In this document: positions 7,323 to 16,734 of the stretch, in pieces
Layout: each line of letters begins with the position of its first letter
How positions within the stretch are numbered: the first letter of the stretch is position 1
DNA from: Acidobacteriota bacterium
GTDB taxonomy: Bacteria; Acidobacteriota; Terriglobia; Acidiferrales; UBA7541
DNA length: 55,033 nt
Reading direction: 5' to 3'
NCBI GenBank assembly: GCA_003154775.1
Contig: PMES01000084.1
Location: 1 to 55,033, forward strand
Notes under the pieces: model-generated
The model's database searches: none
The model's input: the letters and a program-made list of their open reading frames with translations, nothing else
What the model was told of the DNA's origin: nothing
Translations under genes and position numbers: made by a program

Positions 7323-10300
7323 TTGCCACCTCGCTCACTCATGTAATAAAGAACTGGGACAGCCATACGTGAAAGAAACGTCGACGCCACTTCTCCCGCC
7401 ATCAGTGAAATCGCCAGGCCTTGGAAGATCGGATCGAACAGGATGACTCCCGCACCCACTACAACTGCTGCCGCTGTCAGCAGCATCGGTCGAAATCTCA
7501 CAGCACCCGCATCTACGACGGCTTCTTCCAGCGGCATCCCTTGTTCCCGCCGCAACTTGATGAAGTCCACCAGGATGATTGAATTCCTAACGATGATTCC
7601 AGCACCCGCGATGAATCCAATCATGGATGTAGCGGTGAAGAATGCGCCCATCGCTGCGTGTGCAGGCAAAATTCCCACGAGTGTCAGTGGGATTGGCACC
7701 ATGATCGCGAGCGGCGTCTTGAAGGACTTAAACCACCCGACTACCAGCACGTAGATCAGCACTAATACCGCTGCGAACGCCAATCCCAGATCTCGGAACA
7801 CTTCATAAGTGATCTGCCACTCACCATCCCACTTCACTGCGAGCTTCTTGGCGTCGGGAGGCTGAATGGCTGTGAATTGCTCAATCCCGTAGCCTTCGGG
7901 AAGTTTCAGTGCATCGATCTTTTTTCCCAGCGTGCCAATTGCGTACACTGGACTCTCTTCGGCTCCTGCAACATCGGCCGTTACATAAACCACTTCGCGC
8001 TGATTCTTCCGGTAAATGCTCTTGTCAATTGTTCCTTCCTGGACCTTTGTTAGTTCGCCGAGCGGCACCATCGCCCCGTCCGGCGCGTTCAGATACAGAC
8101 CGCGCAGCGCGTCGGCGCTCGATCGGCTCTCTCGCGACAGTTGAACGCGTATTGGCACGTCCTCGCGTTCATTGGCCTGATGCATCAAACCGACCTGCGT
8201 TCCTCCCAGTGCCATCGCCACGGACTGCGAAACTTCCGCTGGCGAAATCCCCCGCAGCGCGGCTTTGTCTTGCTCCACCTGAAAATCCAACTTCTTCTGG
8301 TCCGCCACGACATACCAGTCCACGTCCACGACTCCCGGCGTCTCATCGAAAATCTTGCGGATCTGCCGGGCCACTTCGATTTGTCGCTGATAATCTGGCC
8401 CATACACTTCCGCCACCAACGTCGAAATAACCGGAGGACCCGGCGGAACTTCCGCCACCTTCACGCGCGCATTCCATTTTTTGGCGATCTCCTGAATCGG
8501 CCCGCGCATTTCCTTTGCGATTTCGTGGCTCTGGCGCTGGCGTTCCTCCACCGACCTCAAATTCACCTGAATGTCCCCCTGATTTGCACCGCGCCGTAGG
8601 TAGTAGTGCCGTACAAGTCCGTTGAAGTTGTACGGGCCCGATGTTCCGGCATACGTCTGGTAGTTCAATACGTCTGGCTGCGTGTGCAAGTACGCGCCGA
8701 TCTCCTGTTCCACGGCGAGCGTGCGTTCGAGCGGCGTGCCTTCCGGCATATCCACGATCACCTGGAATTCGCTTTTATTATCGAAAGGCAACATCTTCAC
8801 GCGCACAGCCTTGAACGCGACCAGCGAGCAAGCCAGCAGCAGGAGCAACACAACGGTTCCCAGAAACGCCCACCGCTTTCGCGCATTCTGTATCAGTCCG
8901 CTCATCAGTTTCCGGTAGAGCCTCGTTGTCCTGCCTTCCGCTTCACCTTCGGCATGTTTTCCGGTATGTCCGCGCAACAATCTCAGCGCAGCCCACGGCG
9001 AAACGACAAATGCAACCATGAGCGAAAACAACATGGCTGCGGAGGCACCCACGGGAATGGGCCGCATGTACGGGCCCATGAGACCGCGCACAAACGCCAT
9101 GGGCAGAATCGCGGCAATCACGGCAAAGGTCGCCAGGATCGTCGGATTACCGACCTCGTCCACCGCTTCGACGGCAACATCGCTCCATGATCTGCCCTGA
9201 CTTTCCGGCAAGCGAAAATGCCTCACGATGTTTTCGACCACCACAATCGCGTCGTCCACCAGGATGCCAATGGAAAATATGAGCGCGAAGAGCGTCACTC
9301 GATTCAGGGTGTAGCCGTAGGCATAAAAGATGAACAGCGTAAGTGCCAACGTTACCGGAATGGCCAGCAGCACGACGCCCGACTCGCGCCAGCCCAAGGC
9401 CAAACCGACCAGCAGCGTCACCGAAATAGTCGCCAGAAAAAGATGTTTCAGGAGTTCATCCGATTTGTACTTTGCCGTCTGTCCGTAGTTGCGCGTCACG
9501 GTGACCTGCACGTCGTTCGGCAACACATAACCGCGCAGGGAATCCATTTTTGCCAGCACATCTTGTGAAACGTTTGTTGCGTTGGCTCCCTTGCGCTTTG
9601 CAACTGCCAACGTCACCGCGGGATATGTCCCTGCCGAGCCGTTGGCAGCCCCGCCTGTCCCGAAATATACGTAATCCGTGGGTTCTTCTGGACCGTCTGC
9701 TACTGTGACCACATCCCCGAGATACACCGGACGGCCACTCTGGACCGCGACCACGATCTTTCGCGCTTCCTCTGCGCTGTGGAGGAAAGCTCCCGCTTCC
9801 ACCGCGAATTCCTGGTTTCCTTCAGCAAACGATCCTGCCTGCAGGCGCTGGTTGCTCGTTTGGAGCGCCCGTGCAATCGCTAATGGGCTCACGTGATAGG
9901 CCGCCAGCTTCTGCGGATCCATCGCGATCTTCAGTTCGCGCTTCTGTCCTCCGAGCAGCGTGGTCTCCGATACATTTGCCACCTGCTTGACGCTCTGTTG
10001 CACTTCCGCTGCGATTCTCCTCAGCGTAGCTCCGTCGTGGTTCTTTCCCCAGAACGTCATCGCCAGCACCGGAACATCGTCAATCGAGCGCGCCTTGATC
10101 AGCGGCTGGCTCGCCCCCTGCGGGATGCAGTCAAAGTTTGCGTATAGCTTGTTGTAGGTGCGGACAATCGCATCTTCTTCCTTAATGCCCACATAAAACC
10201 GGACAATGACCAGTGCACCACCCGGCTGGCTGGTCGAATAGAGGTACTCGACACCAGGAACTTCGTTTAACAGGCGCTCCATCGGAATCGTTACGCGCTG

Positions 10301-10495
10301 CTCGACTTCCTGTGCCGAAGCGCCCGGCATGCTCACAAACACATCCAGCATCGGGACGACGATCTGCGGTTCCTCTTCACGAGGCGTCTGCCAGATGCTG
10401 AAGAGCCCCAACAACAATGCAGCCACGATCACCAGCGGCGTGAGAGGCGAATCGATAAACCCGTGCGCGATTTTTCCTGCCAGCCCCCGCTTCAC
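7319..10495 (-). CDS. RND efflux permease (AcrB/HAE-type), system 1
   Basis: 1058 residues, the usual size. It is the inner-membrane proton-driven pump of a tripartite exporter, working with the adaptor and the TolC-like protein encoded just upstream. Features: TM1 near residues 17-35, a large periplasmic loop, the [14 protein letters not shown] block in TM4 with the paired Asp of the proton relay, then a second repeat with a second periplasmic loop and C-terminal TMs ([26 protein letters not shown]). It begins with GTG, overlapping the adaptor stop (GTGA). The paired Asp points to organic or anionic substrates rather than a CzcA-type metal pump. The companion OsmC and DUF2892 genes suggest oxidative or thiol stress. 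The substrate is unknown. Confidence 0.93.
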   Translation of the reverse strand: MKRGLAGKIAHGFIDSPLTPLVIVAALLLGLFSIWQTPREEEPQIVVPMLDVFVSMPGASAQEVEQRVTIPMERLLNEVPGVEYLYSTSQPGGALVIVRFYVGIKEEDAIVRTYNKLYANFDCIPQGASQPLIKARSIDDVPVLAMTFWGKNHDGATLRRIAAEVQQSVKQVANVSETTLLGGQKRELKIAMDPQKLAAYHVSPLAIARALQTSNQRLQAGSFAEGNQEFAVEAGAFLHSAEEARKIVVAVQSGRPVYLGDVVTVADGPEEPTDYVYFGTGGAANGSAGTYPAVTLAVAKRKGANATNVSQDVLAKMDSLRGYVLPNDVQVTVTRNYGQTAKYKSDELLKHLFLATISVTLLVGLALGWRESGVVLLAIPVTLALTLFIFYAYGYTLNRVTLFALIFSIGILVDDAIVVVENIVRHFRLPESQGRSWSDVAVEAVDEVGNPTILATFAVIAAILPMAFVRGLMGPYMRPIPVGASAAMLFSLMVAFVVSPWAALRLLRGHTGKHAEGEAEGRTTRLYRKLMSGLIQNARKRWAFLGTVVLLLLLACSLVAFKAVRVKMLPFDNKSEFQVIVDMPEGTPLERTLAVEQEIGAYLHTQPDVLNYQTYAGTSGPYNFNGLVRHYYLRRGANQGDIQVNLRSVEERQRQSHEIAKEMRGPIQEIAKKWNARVKVAEVPPGPPVISTLVAEVYGPDYQRQIEVARQIRKIFDETPGVVDVDWYVVADQKKLDFQVEQDKAALRGISPAEVSQSVAMALGGTQVGLMHQANEREDVPIRVQLSRESRSSADALRGLYLNAPDGAMVPLGELTKVQEGTIDKSIYRKNQREVVYVTADVAGAEESPVYAIGTLGKKIDALKLPEGYGIEQFTAIQPPDAKKLAVKWDGEWQITYEVFRDLGLAFAAVLVLIYVLVVGWFKSFKTPLAIMVPIPLTLVGILPAHAAMGAFFTATSMIGFIAGAGIIVRNSIILVDFIKLRREQGMPLEEAVVDAGAVRFRPMLLTAAAVVVGAGVILFDPIFQGLAISLMAGEVASTFLSRMAVPVLYYMSERGGK

Positions 10496-11697
10496 GAATG
10501 CTTCTCCCCGGCTGTCGGCGCTACGCCAGTCTTCTTTCCATCTAACTCCTGGCTGCCCGGGTTCAGGACCACCGCGTCGCCATCGCTCAGTCCTGACAAC
10601 ACTTCAACCTGGTTGCCGAGAGGCCTCCCAAGGGTGACGACGCGCCAGTGCACCAGTCCCGCGTCGTCGACAACGTAGATACCGCGGAGTTGGCCGCGGT
10701 TCACCAGCGCGGCGACTGGAATCATCAATGCCCGCTTTTCTCCTCGCGGAAAAAATGCTCGCCCAAACATCCCGGACTGCACTCCCGCTTCCTTCGGCAG
10801 GTCGATGCGCGCCTTCAATGTGTGTGAGGTCGGATCGGCTCCGGCTTCAATCTCGGCGACCTTGCCCGATAGAGGCTTCTCCGCGAAGCCATCCAACTGG
10901 ACGCGGGCCGCTGCATTTTTCTTCACAGCCGCCAAAGCTTCTGCTGGCAGCGTGGCCTCCAGTTGGTACCGTGATGTGTCTTCCACCACGAACAGCGGCA
11001 TTCCCGTCGACACCAACGATCCCGGCTCCACAGTCCGACGAATCACTCGGCCATCGAAAGGCGCAACGACCCGCGCGTAACTCGCCACGTCCTGCGCCGC
11101 CCGCGCTTCCGATTCCGCTTGGGATGCACCCGCTTGCGCCTGGCGTAGGCCCGCTTTTGCCTGTTCGAGACTCGCTTGCGCGGCCTGCTGCTTCGCCGTA
11201 ATTTCGTCAAATTCCTGTGGGCTCAAGGACTTTTGTTCTTTCAAGTAGGCATAGCGGTCATACGTTTTCTGCATGACATCGGCTTGCGCTTGCGCTGCTG
11301 CCAACGCCTTCGTCGCCTGCGCCACCCCTGCAGCGGCTCCCTGTGCTCCAGCCTGCGCAGCGCTCCGACGCGACGCCAGCTCTCGCTCATCCAATTGAGC
11401 GAGTACTTGCCCGCGCTTCACGGTGTCGCCTTCCCGCACCGCGACCTGTAGCACTGTGCCCATCGTTCTCGCCGCCACTTGCGCTGTGGACACCGCAATT
11501 ACACTTCCCGGCGCTTCCAACTCGTCCGCGACGTTCTGCAACTGCAACTTCTTTACTTGCAGTCCCTGCACAACCTCGGTTTTTTGCGATGTGATCTCCG
11601 GTGTTCCGCCGCACCCGGCTGCGAATGCCCACGCCGCAACAAGTAAGATCTGTATTCCTCGGCGCATCGCTGCTTCCATCCTCTCCGTCATGCTCAT
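10492..11697 (-). CDS. RND periplasmic adaptor (membrane fusion protein), system 1
   Basis: 401 residues. A lipoprotein-like N-terminus ([15 protein letters not shown], with Cys about residue 29) anchors it in the inner membrane. Next comes the biotinyl-lipoyl-like half ([31 protein letters not shown]) and a long Ala/Gln-rich helical hairpin (about 105-205). The second lipoyl half follows ([21 protein letters not shown]), then beta-barrel and membrane-proximal parts ([16 protein letters not shown]). It bridges the pump and the outer-membrane channel. Both ends overlap neighbours by four bases, so the three subunits are translationally coupled. Confidence 0.92.
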   Translation of the reverse strand: MSMTERMEAAMRRGIQILLVAAWAFAAGCGGTPEITSQKTEVVQGLQVKKLQLQNVADELEAPGSVIAVSTAQVAARTMGTVLQVAVREGDTVKRGQVLAQLDERELASRRSAAQAGAQGAAAGVAQATKALAAAQAQADVMQKTYDRYAYLKEQKSLSPQEFDEITAKQQAAQASLEQAKAGLRQAQAGASQAESEARAAQDVASYARVVAPFDGRVIRRTVEPGSLVSTGMPLFVVEDTSRYQLEATLPAEALAAVKKNAAARVQLDGFAEKPLSGKVAEIEAGADPTSHTLKARIDLPKEAGVQSGMFGRAFFPRGEKRALMIPVAALVNRGQLRGIYVVDDAGLVHWRVVTLGRPLGNQVEVLSGLSDGDAVVLNPGSQELDGKKTGVAPTAGEKHS

Positions 11698-13097
11698 GGC
11701 TTGCTCGCTCCCGTAATGAGTGCTGACTCCGGCGTCAGCAGGCCCGCTGCTCTCTCCAGCTGTGCTCGTGCCACTTGCCAGTCCTGCAGCGCCGCCAGAT
11801 ATCCCGTCGTCGCATCAAGCTGCGCCGTCTGCGATCGCAACAGCTCCGTAACAGTCGTCAGGCCTGCCTCATACCGGTTCTGTACAATCCGTAAGCTCTC
11901 TTTAGCTTGTTCCGCTGCATCGCGCGCCGACGCCGCTCTCTGTGCTGCGGCATTGCCGTCGAGGTACGCCTTGCGCACTTCCATCTGCACCCCGGAACGG
12001 AACCATTCCACGTTGTGTTTCGCCTTGTTCGCGTTCGCGGTTGCTTCCGCAACACGGGCTTTCTGCGCGCCGCCTGCAAAGAGGTTGAAATCGAGCCGTG
12101 CACCCGCCGTCCAGTTCGTCCCCGAAGGGCCACCAAGCGTCAGCGCGTCGCGCTCTGCGCTTCCGAACAGCCCGATCTTTGGCCCGAATTCCGCTTTTGC
12201 CGCCCTTCTCTCCTCGCCCATCGCTGTTTCCTGCAATTGCGCTGCGCGAAGCCCAGGCCGTTGCTCAAGAGCAACGTGAATCCATTCCTCAATGCTTTCA
12301 GAAGGCATCCCTGGCTCGGCCAAAGTTGCAGCAGGTTCCGCTGGTGCGTCGAGCGACATTCCCATCTCTCGCGCCAGTTGCATCTCCGCCAGTGCCAGAT
12401 CGTTCTTTGCACGGATTTGACGATCCTTCATCTGGGAGACAAAAACCTTCGCACTGAGCAAGTCCGAATCCACCAGCATTCCTGCCTTGTGCATTGTCTC
12501 CATGCGCTGCGCGCTAGATTCGGCCGTCTTCAGCGCTTCGTCCGCCGCTTTTGTGTTTTCCTTCAGGACCAACACGCCGTAGTAGGTTTTTACGATCTCG
12601 AGAATTAAATCCTGCCTCGCCTGCTCCGTCTCGAAATCGGCGGCGGTCACCAGGCGTTTCGCACTGCGCTGGTGAAACAAGGTTTGTCCCGAATCGAACA
12701 GCCTCCACTGCCCATCGAACTTTGTTTGAAAGTTGTCCAGCGGGGTTGGAGTGTTTAGGTTGTTCAGTGCAAAATCCGCCGCCGAAAATTGCCGCTGCGT
12801 CAGCTTGGTCCCAAACACATACACCGGGTTATTTCCGCGTGTGAAGTCCTGGTGAAAGTCGAATCGCGGATACCATGCGGACTGCACTTGTTTCAGCCTT
12901 GCTCGCGTTGCCTCGGCTTCGTCGGCGCTCGTTTGAAACGCCGGATTCTGTTGCAGCGCCATACGCACCGCCTGCTCTAACGTGAGCGTTTGAGCCGCAC
13001 CCTTTTCTTGCGCGCGCGCCAGCGGGGCCACTGCAACAAACAGAATCGCAGCGCAAACAAACATTCCGGCCGAGTTTGAGATCCATCCTCGATTCAT
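11694..13097 (-). CDS. TolC-family outer-membrane efflux protein, system 1
   Basis: Start placed at ATG 13097: GAGG lies nine bases upstream, and the protein then begins with a Sec signal (MFVCAAILFVAVAPLARAQ). A longer frame to 13148 would overlap the OsmC gene. About 467 residues. Two repeats of the TolC fold are visible, each with a long helical region: LTLEQAVRMALQQNPAFQ and later EEWIHVALEQRPGLRAAQ, with DFNLFAGGAQKARV marking the strand before the second hairpin. It forms the trimeric exit duct across the outer membrane for the adjacent RND pump. The stop overlaps the adaptor start (ATGA). Confidence 0.92.
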   Translation of the reverse strand: MNRGWISNSAGMFVCAAILFVAVAPLARAQEKGAAQTLTLEQAVRMALQQNPAFQTSADEAEATRARLKQVQSAWYPRFDFHQDFTRGNNPVYVFGTKLTQRQFSAADFALNNLNTPTPLDNFQTKFDGQWRLFDSGQTLFHQRSAKRLVTAADFETEQARQDLILEIVKTYYGVLVLKENTKAADEALKTAESSAQRMETMHKAGMLVDSDLLSAKVFVSQMKDRQIRAKNDLALAEMQLAREMGMSLDAPAEPAATLAEPGMPSESIEEWIHVALEQRPGLRAAQLQETAMGEERRAAKAEFGPKIGLFGSAERDALTLGGPSGTNWTAGARLDFNLFAGGAQKARVAEATANANKAKHNVEWFRSGVQMEVRKAYLDGNAAAQRAASARDAAEQAKESLRIVQNRYEAGLTTVTELLRSQTAQLDATTGYLAALQDWQVARAQLERAAGLLTPESALITGASKP

Positions 13098-13105
13098 CGC
13101 TTGCC

Positions 13106-13582
13106 TCAAGCGGAGACCCGCTCCGGATTGGGTGTTGACTGGAGCCAACTCGAGGGTTCCTCGTGAATCTCGTACACCGTTTTAAGTGCCGCGTTTTGTT
13201 TCAGCATCGCGCCCACGGAACAGTACTTTTCTTCGGATAGTTGAATTGCCTGTTCCACTGCCGTCTTGTCGATCCCAAATCCCGTCAGCACGTGTCGCAG
13301 ACGAATCGCCGTGAACACCTGCGGTGGCCGCTCGGCCTGTTCCGCTTCCACAAGCACCTCATATGCGGTCACTTTCTGGTGGTGCTTCTGTCGCAGCATG
13401 GTGACTACATCGAAGGCTGTGCATCCCGCCAGCGCGACGGCGACAAGTTCAATTGGTTTTGCGCCCGTCGCTCCAGCGGCGTCGTCCAGAACGATGTGGT
13501 GGCCGCTGCCTGTTTCCGCAATGAACTGCCGTTGCGATTTCAACGCCTGCGTAAGACTCACTTTTGCCGTGATCATCTCCAA
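13106..13582 (-). CDS. OsmC/Ohr-family peroxide or thiol-stress protein
   Basis: 158 residues. OsmC-fold dimers reduce organic hydroperoxides or act on persulfides with two Cys. The first Cys lies in the helix VAVALAGCTAFDVVTML (about residue 54). The second is in KYCSVGAML (about 120). Spacing and length fit the YhfA/OsmC branch rather than Ohr. It sits 8 bases before the TolC-like start and after a DUF2892 gene in the same transcript, so peroxide, persulfide or thiol stress is a plausible inducing signal for the exporter. The final residues (SSWLQSTPNPERVSA) extend past the usual end. Confidence 0.88.
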   Translation of the reverse strand: MEMITAKVSLTQALKSQRQFIAETGSGHHIVLDDAAGATGAKPIELVAVALAGCTAFDVVTMLRQKHHQKVTAYEVLVEAEQAERPPQVFTAIRLRHVLTGFGIDKTAVEQAIQLSEEKYCSVGAMLKQNAALKTVYEIHEEPSSWLQSTPNPERVSA

Positions 13583-13625
13583 CTCCTTTTATCTCGCCTT
13601 TTCTGATTAACCCCTCGGACACAAC

Positions 13626-13844
13626 CTACTTGTTTTGGCTGGGCTTCAGCGGGCACGTATTGATTCCAAAAACTGACCACGCCGGGCAGTAACGAACCAC
13701 GCCAGTCACCAGTGCTATGGCTCCGACAACATAAGCAGCGATTGCGAGCCCGCCGGTTACGGTATGGCGAAGTCCCAGCGCAACCAAAATGATTCCCAGG
13801 ACGATTCGAATTACTCGATCGGTTGTTCCCACGTTACTTCTCAT
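13626..13844 (-). CDS. DUF2892 (YgaP-like) membrane protein, first gene of RND operon
   Basis: 72 residues from ATG 13844, with GGAGGAG six bases upstream (the frame is open further, but that site decides the start). Form: MRSNVGTTDRVIRIVLG, two membrane helices (IVLGIILVALG, LAIAAYVVGAIALVTGV) and a CPAWSVFGINTC motif with two Cys. This is the canonical DUF2892 pattern of YgaP-like proteins. It heads the minus-strand operon DUF2892-OsmC-TolC-adaptor-RND-DUF2892. The two Cys after the second helix are suggestive of sulfane-sulfur or metal handling, which is an inference. Confidence 0.88.
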   Translation of the reverse strand: MRSNVGTTDRVIRIVLGIILVALGLRHTVTGGLAIAAYVVGAIALVTGVVRYCPAWSVFGINTCPLKPSQNK

Positions 13845-14044
13845 TTCTTCTCCTCCATCGGATGGCGCTTCTTGCTGGCCTTGCACCAGAACAAATGCAA
13901 TCTCGGGAGATTTGTTACAGGTAAAACCGCGTCGGCGGCTCTGGAGAAGCGCAGGGAAGGCAAGTCTCTTCTAAAGGCTGCTCTGTCAGCGGGTTATGGC
14001 CGGTCACCGAGAAAAGAGAGGTTGGTGTGCTATCGTGAGGGGCA

Positions 14045-14950
14045 ATGCGAAAAGAGATCGAACAAGCCGTGGCGCTACTCGAGAAAAATGACCCGCGGGC
14101 CATCGAACAGGCTTTGGAACTGCTGCAGGGGACGGTCTTCTCGTTCAGCATGAAGGTCTGCGGACAGCGCGAAGATGCCGAAGACACAATGCAGGAAGTC
14201 CTCGTAAAGGCTATCCCGTACCTCCCGAAATTTGAAAGCCCCCGCGCACTTCTCGTCTGGCTCTATAAAGTTGCCAAGAACCGTTGCTTGATGAGCCGCC
14301 GCAAAAGCAAATTTGCGCCCAAACAGGATCTGTCGTTGGACGAACTCATGCCCGATCGTCACGAACTTGCACGGCTCGCCAAGGCAGGTCCGGTCAATCC
14401 AGAGTCTCTGGCCATCCGCAGTCAGCAGGCCAGACGCCTGCGCGAGGTGATTCAGGAATTGCCGCCGCAATACCGCATCATTCTTGTGTTACGGGATATG
14501 GAAGGGCTCACCGATGAAGAAGTGGGAGACATAACAGGCCTTCGCCCCGGAAATGTTCGCGTGCGTCTCCATCGCGCACGGCTCTTTGTTCGCCAAAAAT
14601 TGGCCCGCCAGAATCACAATCCCGCTGCTCCAAAGAAAGGCATCCTCCGGCCTGCTCCGACCATGGCAACTCCAGAAAAACGCTCTGCTTCATGCAAAGC
14701 TCTCTTCGCCCAACTTTCCAACTACCTCGACGAACAACTCGATGATTCCCTGTGCGAAAAGCTGGAGCAGCATCTCGATGGCTGCCAACCCTGCAAAGCC
14801 TTCCTCGCCAGCCTCGAATCCACTATCCAGCAACTTCGCAACGCGCCTTCCGGCTCACTCACCAAAGTCTCAGCCGCCAAAATTCGTCGCGATCTTCTGA
14901 AGCAATATCCGTACCCGCCATCAACCAGCGGCAGAAGATCGCCCATCTGA
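14045..14950 (+). CDS. ECF sigma factor with C-terminal zf-HC2 anti-sigma-like domain
   Basis: 301 residues. Sigma region 2 spans about 20-85 (REDAEDTMQEVLVKAIPYLP, ALLVWLYKVAKNRCL). Region 4 spans about 125-182 (VIQELPPQYRIILVLRDMEGLTDEEVGDITGLRPGNVRVRLHRAR is the helix-turn-helix stretch, given here only as its extent). A linker leads to a zinc-finger domain at about 216-262 with CKALFAQLSNYLDEQL and the ligand motif H242-x3-C246-x2-C249. Zinc-binding anti-sigma domains are usually separate proteins, so the fusion implies a built-in redox or metal switch. It is divergent from the OsmC/RND operon and precedes RND operon 2, so it probably controls one or both. GAGGGG is only two bases from the ATG, so initiation may be atypical. 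Confidence 0.88.
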   Translation: MRKEIEQAVALLEKNDPRAIEQALELLQGTVFSFSMKVCGQREDAEDTMQEVLVKAIPYLPKFESPRALLVWLYKVAKNRCLMSRRKSKFAPKQDLSLDELMPDRHELARLAKAGPVNPESLAIRSQQARRLREVIQELPPQYRIILVLRDMEGLTDEEVGDITGLRPGNVRVRLHRARLFVRQKLARQNHNPAAPKKGILRPAPTMATPEKRSASCKALFAQLSNYLDEQLDDSLCEKLEQHLDGCQPCKAFLASLESTIQQLRNAPSGSLTKVSAAKIRRDLLKQYPYPPSTSGRRSPI

Positions 14951-14993
14951 CCCTGCAGCTTCTCATTTCGGAAAAACACCGGCAAAGCATCCC

Positions 14994-15022
14994 TTGACCG
15001 CGAGCATGCCTCTGACTAATCT
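14994..15022 (+). promoter_or_regulatory. Sigma-70-like promoter TTGACC-17-TAATCT
   Basis: The -35 TTGACC (14994-14999) and -10 TAATCT (15017-15022) are separated by exactly 17 bases. Transcription would start about at the GTG at 15029. The mRNA of RND operon 2 would then be leaderless or nearly so at its first small gene. Confidence 0.55.
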
Positions 15023-15028
15023 GGTGAT

Positions 15029-15403
15029 GTGAGTATGTTGAGCGCTAAGTGGAGAACTGCGCGGCCCCGAGGCCCTGTGCCTTGCTCCCAGACTTTTGTG
15101 TACCTTGTGCTCGCGGGGCTCCTCCTCTACAATCCATTTCTCGCCCTGATTCACTCCCACACCGGGTTGTCCATGCAGGACTTGCCACGGAACCGGGCGA
15201 CGGTCGGCTCTTCAGAATTGCAACATTTCTCGCCGGTCACGAATGCTTTAACGGCGGACATAGTGGCCGCCAGATGCATGGGCAATATTGTCCCCGTGCT
15301 CCAGGAAAAAGAGTTTCATCTCGCAATAGATGCCACGCCATCTACCGTTATACTGCGCGATTTTTCCTCGAATTTGTGGTTCCGTCCGCCGCCCTCGGCG
15401 TAG
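15029..15403 (+). CDS. Small membrane-anchored protein heading RND operon 2
   Basis: 124 residues from GTG 15029 (or 122 from ATG 15035). One hydrophobic segment (FVYLVLAGLLLYNPFLALI, about 23-41) is followed by a polar domain with HSHTGLSMQDLPRNRATVGSSELQHF and a Trp/Pro-rich end (NLWFRPPPSA). I recognise no family. The segment may be an uncleaved anchor that puts the C-terminal part in the periplasm. It is followed after 77 bases by the adaptor of RND system 2. The consensus promoter abutting the start supports its being real. A role in sensing or pump assembly would be a guess. Confidence 0.6.
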   Translation: MSMLSAKWRTARPRGPVPCSQTFVYLVLAGLLLYNPFLALIHSHTGLSMQDLPRNRATVGSSELQHFSPVTNALTADIVAARCMGNIVPVLQEKEFHLAIDATPSTVILRDFSSNLWFRPPPSA

Positions 15404-15480
15404 TTCATTCCCGGTTTTCCCCGACAAACCGTGGGCCAAGTGCGTCGCTTGAACCGCAATGATCCTTCAGAAAATCAGGA

Positions 15481-16734
15481 ATGCGGATGACACGAAAAAC
15501 AAAGATGGTATTGGGAATAGTTTTAGGACTACTCGCACTCGCAGCGGGCTGGCGTTGGTTGGGTCATTCGCGGAGTGAGGCCAGCGATTCGGATTCAGAT
15601 TCTTCTGTTGAAGTCGGAGCGGCAGTCGCGCATGTACAGCGGGGCACAATCGAAAACACGCTAACGATTGCGGGAGCGTTTAAGCCCTTCCAGGACGTAG
15701 ATGTCCATGCGAAAGTGGCGGGATATATTCGCAAAATTTACGTTGATGTGGGCGACCACGTTAAAGATGGGCAAACGCTGGTGGTTTTGGAGGTGCCGGA
15801 ACTCGCGGCGGAATTGGCTGGGGCCACGGCGGCGGTACGGCGATCCGAGCAGGAAATCCATAAAGCACAGGGAGATGTTGAACGTGCGAAGTCGTCCCAT
15901 GCCGCTGCTCACGCCATGTATGACCGCCTGAAACAAGCTTCTGAACAAAAAGCCGGCTTGGTCGCCCAGCAGGAAGTAGATGACGCCCAGGCCAAGGATT
16001 TGGAGGCCGAAGCCGGAGTCTCCAGCGCGCAGGCGGCGTTCAGCATGGCTCAACAGGCGTTGCAGGTCGCGCAAGCAAATCAAAATCAGTTCAGCGCTTT
16101 ATCGAATTACACGCGAATCGTGGCTCCCTTCGCCGGCGTTGTTACCGCGAGGTACGCGGATACGGGGGCGCTAATCGCGGCGGGGACTTCATCGAGTTCC
16201 CAATCCGTTCCCGTGGTGCGATTGGCGGAAGTCTCGAAGTTGCGCTTGGTCCTCCCGGTCCCGGAATCGATCGCCGGGCAGATTCATCTCGCCGATCCGG
16301 TGAAGGTACATGTGCAGGCGCTGAATCAGGACATCGTGGGCAAGGTGTCCAGGTTCGCTGGCTCTCTGGATAGTCAAACGCGAACGATGGAGACAGAAAT
16401 TGATTTCGACAATCGCAACGGGAAGCTCCTGCCAGGAATGTTTGCGGAGACAGTCTTGCAGTTGGCGGAGCGCGACAATGTATTGGTAGTCCCGATGGAA
16501 GCTGTAACGCAGAGTAGTGGAAAAGCAACTGTCCTGGTGGTGACTTTACAAAACGTGGTGGAGGAACGTCACGTAAAGCTGGGACTGCAGGGAAAGGCGC
16601 GCGTGGAAGTGCTTTCGGGATTGAGTGAGAACGAGCGCGTCATCATCGGCAACCGGAGCCAGTTCCGCGACGGCCAAAAGGTCTTCCCAAAGGAAGTGAA
16701 ACTCCCCGATGCGGAAAAGGGAGGGGCAGAGTAA
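15481..16734 (+). CDS. RND periplasmic adaptor, system 2
   Basis: 417 residues with an N-terminal membrane segment (MVLGIVLGLLALAAGWRWLG). Domains in order: lipoyl half (VDVHAKVAGYIRKIYVDVGDHVKDGQTLVVLE, about 75-105), an Ala/Gln/Glu-rich hairpin (about 110-205), the second lipoyl half (RIVAPFAGVVTARYADTGALI), then beta-barrel segments (LRLVLPVPESIAGQI, LLPGMFAETVLQL). It couples the RND pump encoded next to the TolC-like channel. AGGA immediately precedes the ATG at 15481; a second ATG at 15487 is possible. The stop and the pump start share one base (TAATG). Confidence 0.92.
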   Translation: MRMTRKTKMVLGIVLGLLALAAGWRWLGHSRSEASDSDSDSSVEVGAAVAHVQRGTIENTLTIAGAFKPFQDVDVHAKVAGYIRKIYVDVGDHVKDGQTLVVLEVPELAAELAGATAAVRRSEQEIHKAQGDVERAKSSHAAAHAMYDRLKQASEQKAGLVAQQEVDDAQAKDLEAEAGVSSAQAAFSMAQQALQVAQANQNQFSALSNYTRIVAPFAGVVTARYADTGALIAAGTSSSSQSVPVVRLAEVSKLRLVLPVPESIAGQIHLADPVKVHVQALNQDIVGKVSRFAGSLDSQTRTMETEIDFDNRNGKLLPGMFAETVLQLAERDNVLVVPMEAVTQSSGKATVLVVTLQNVVEERHVKLGLQGKARVEVLSGLSENERVIIGNRSQFRDGQKVFPKEVKLPDAEKGGAE

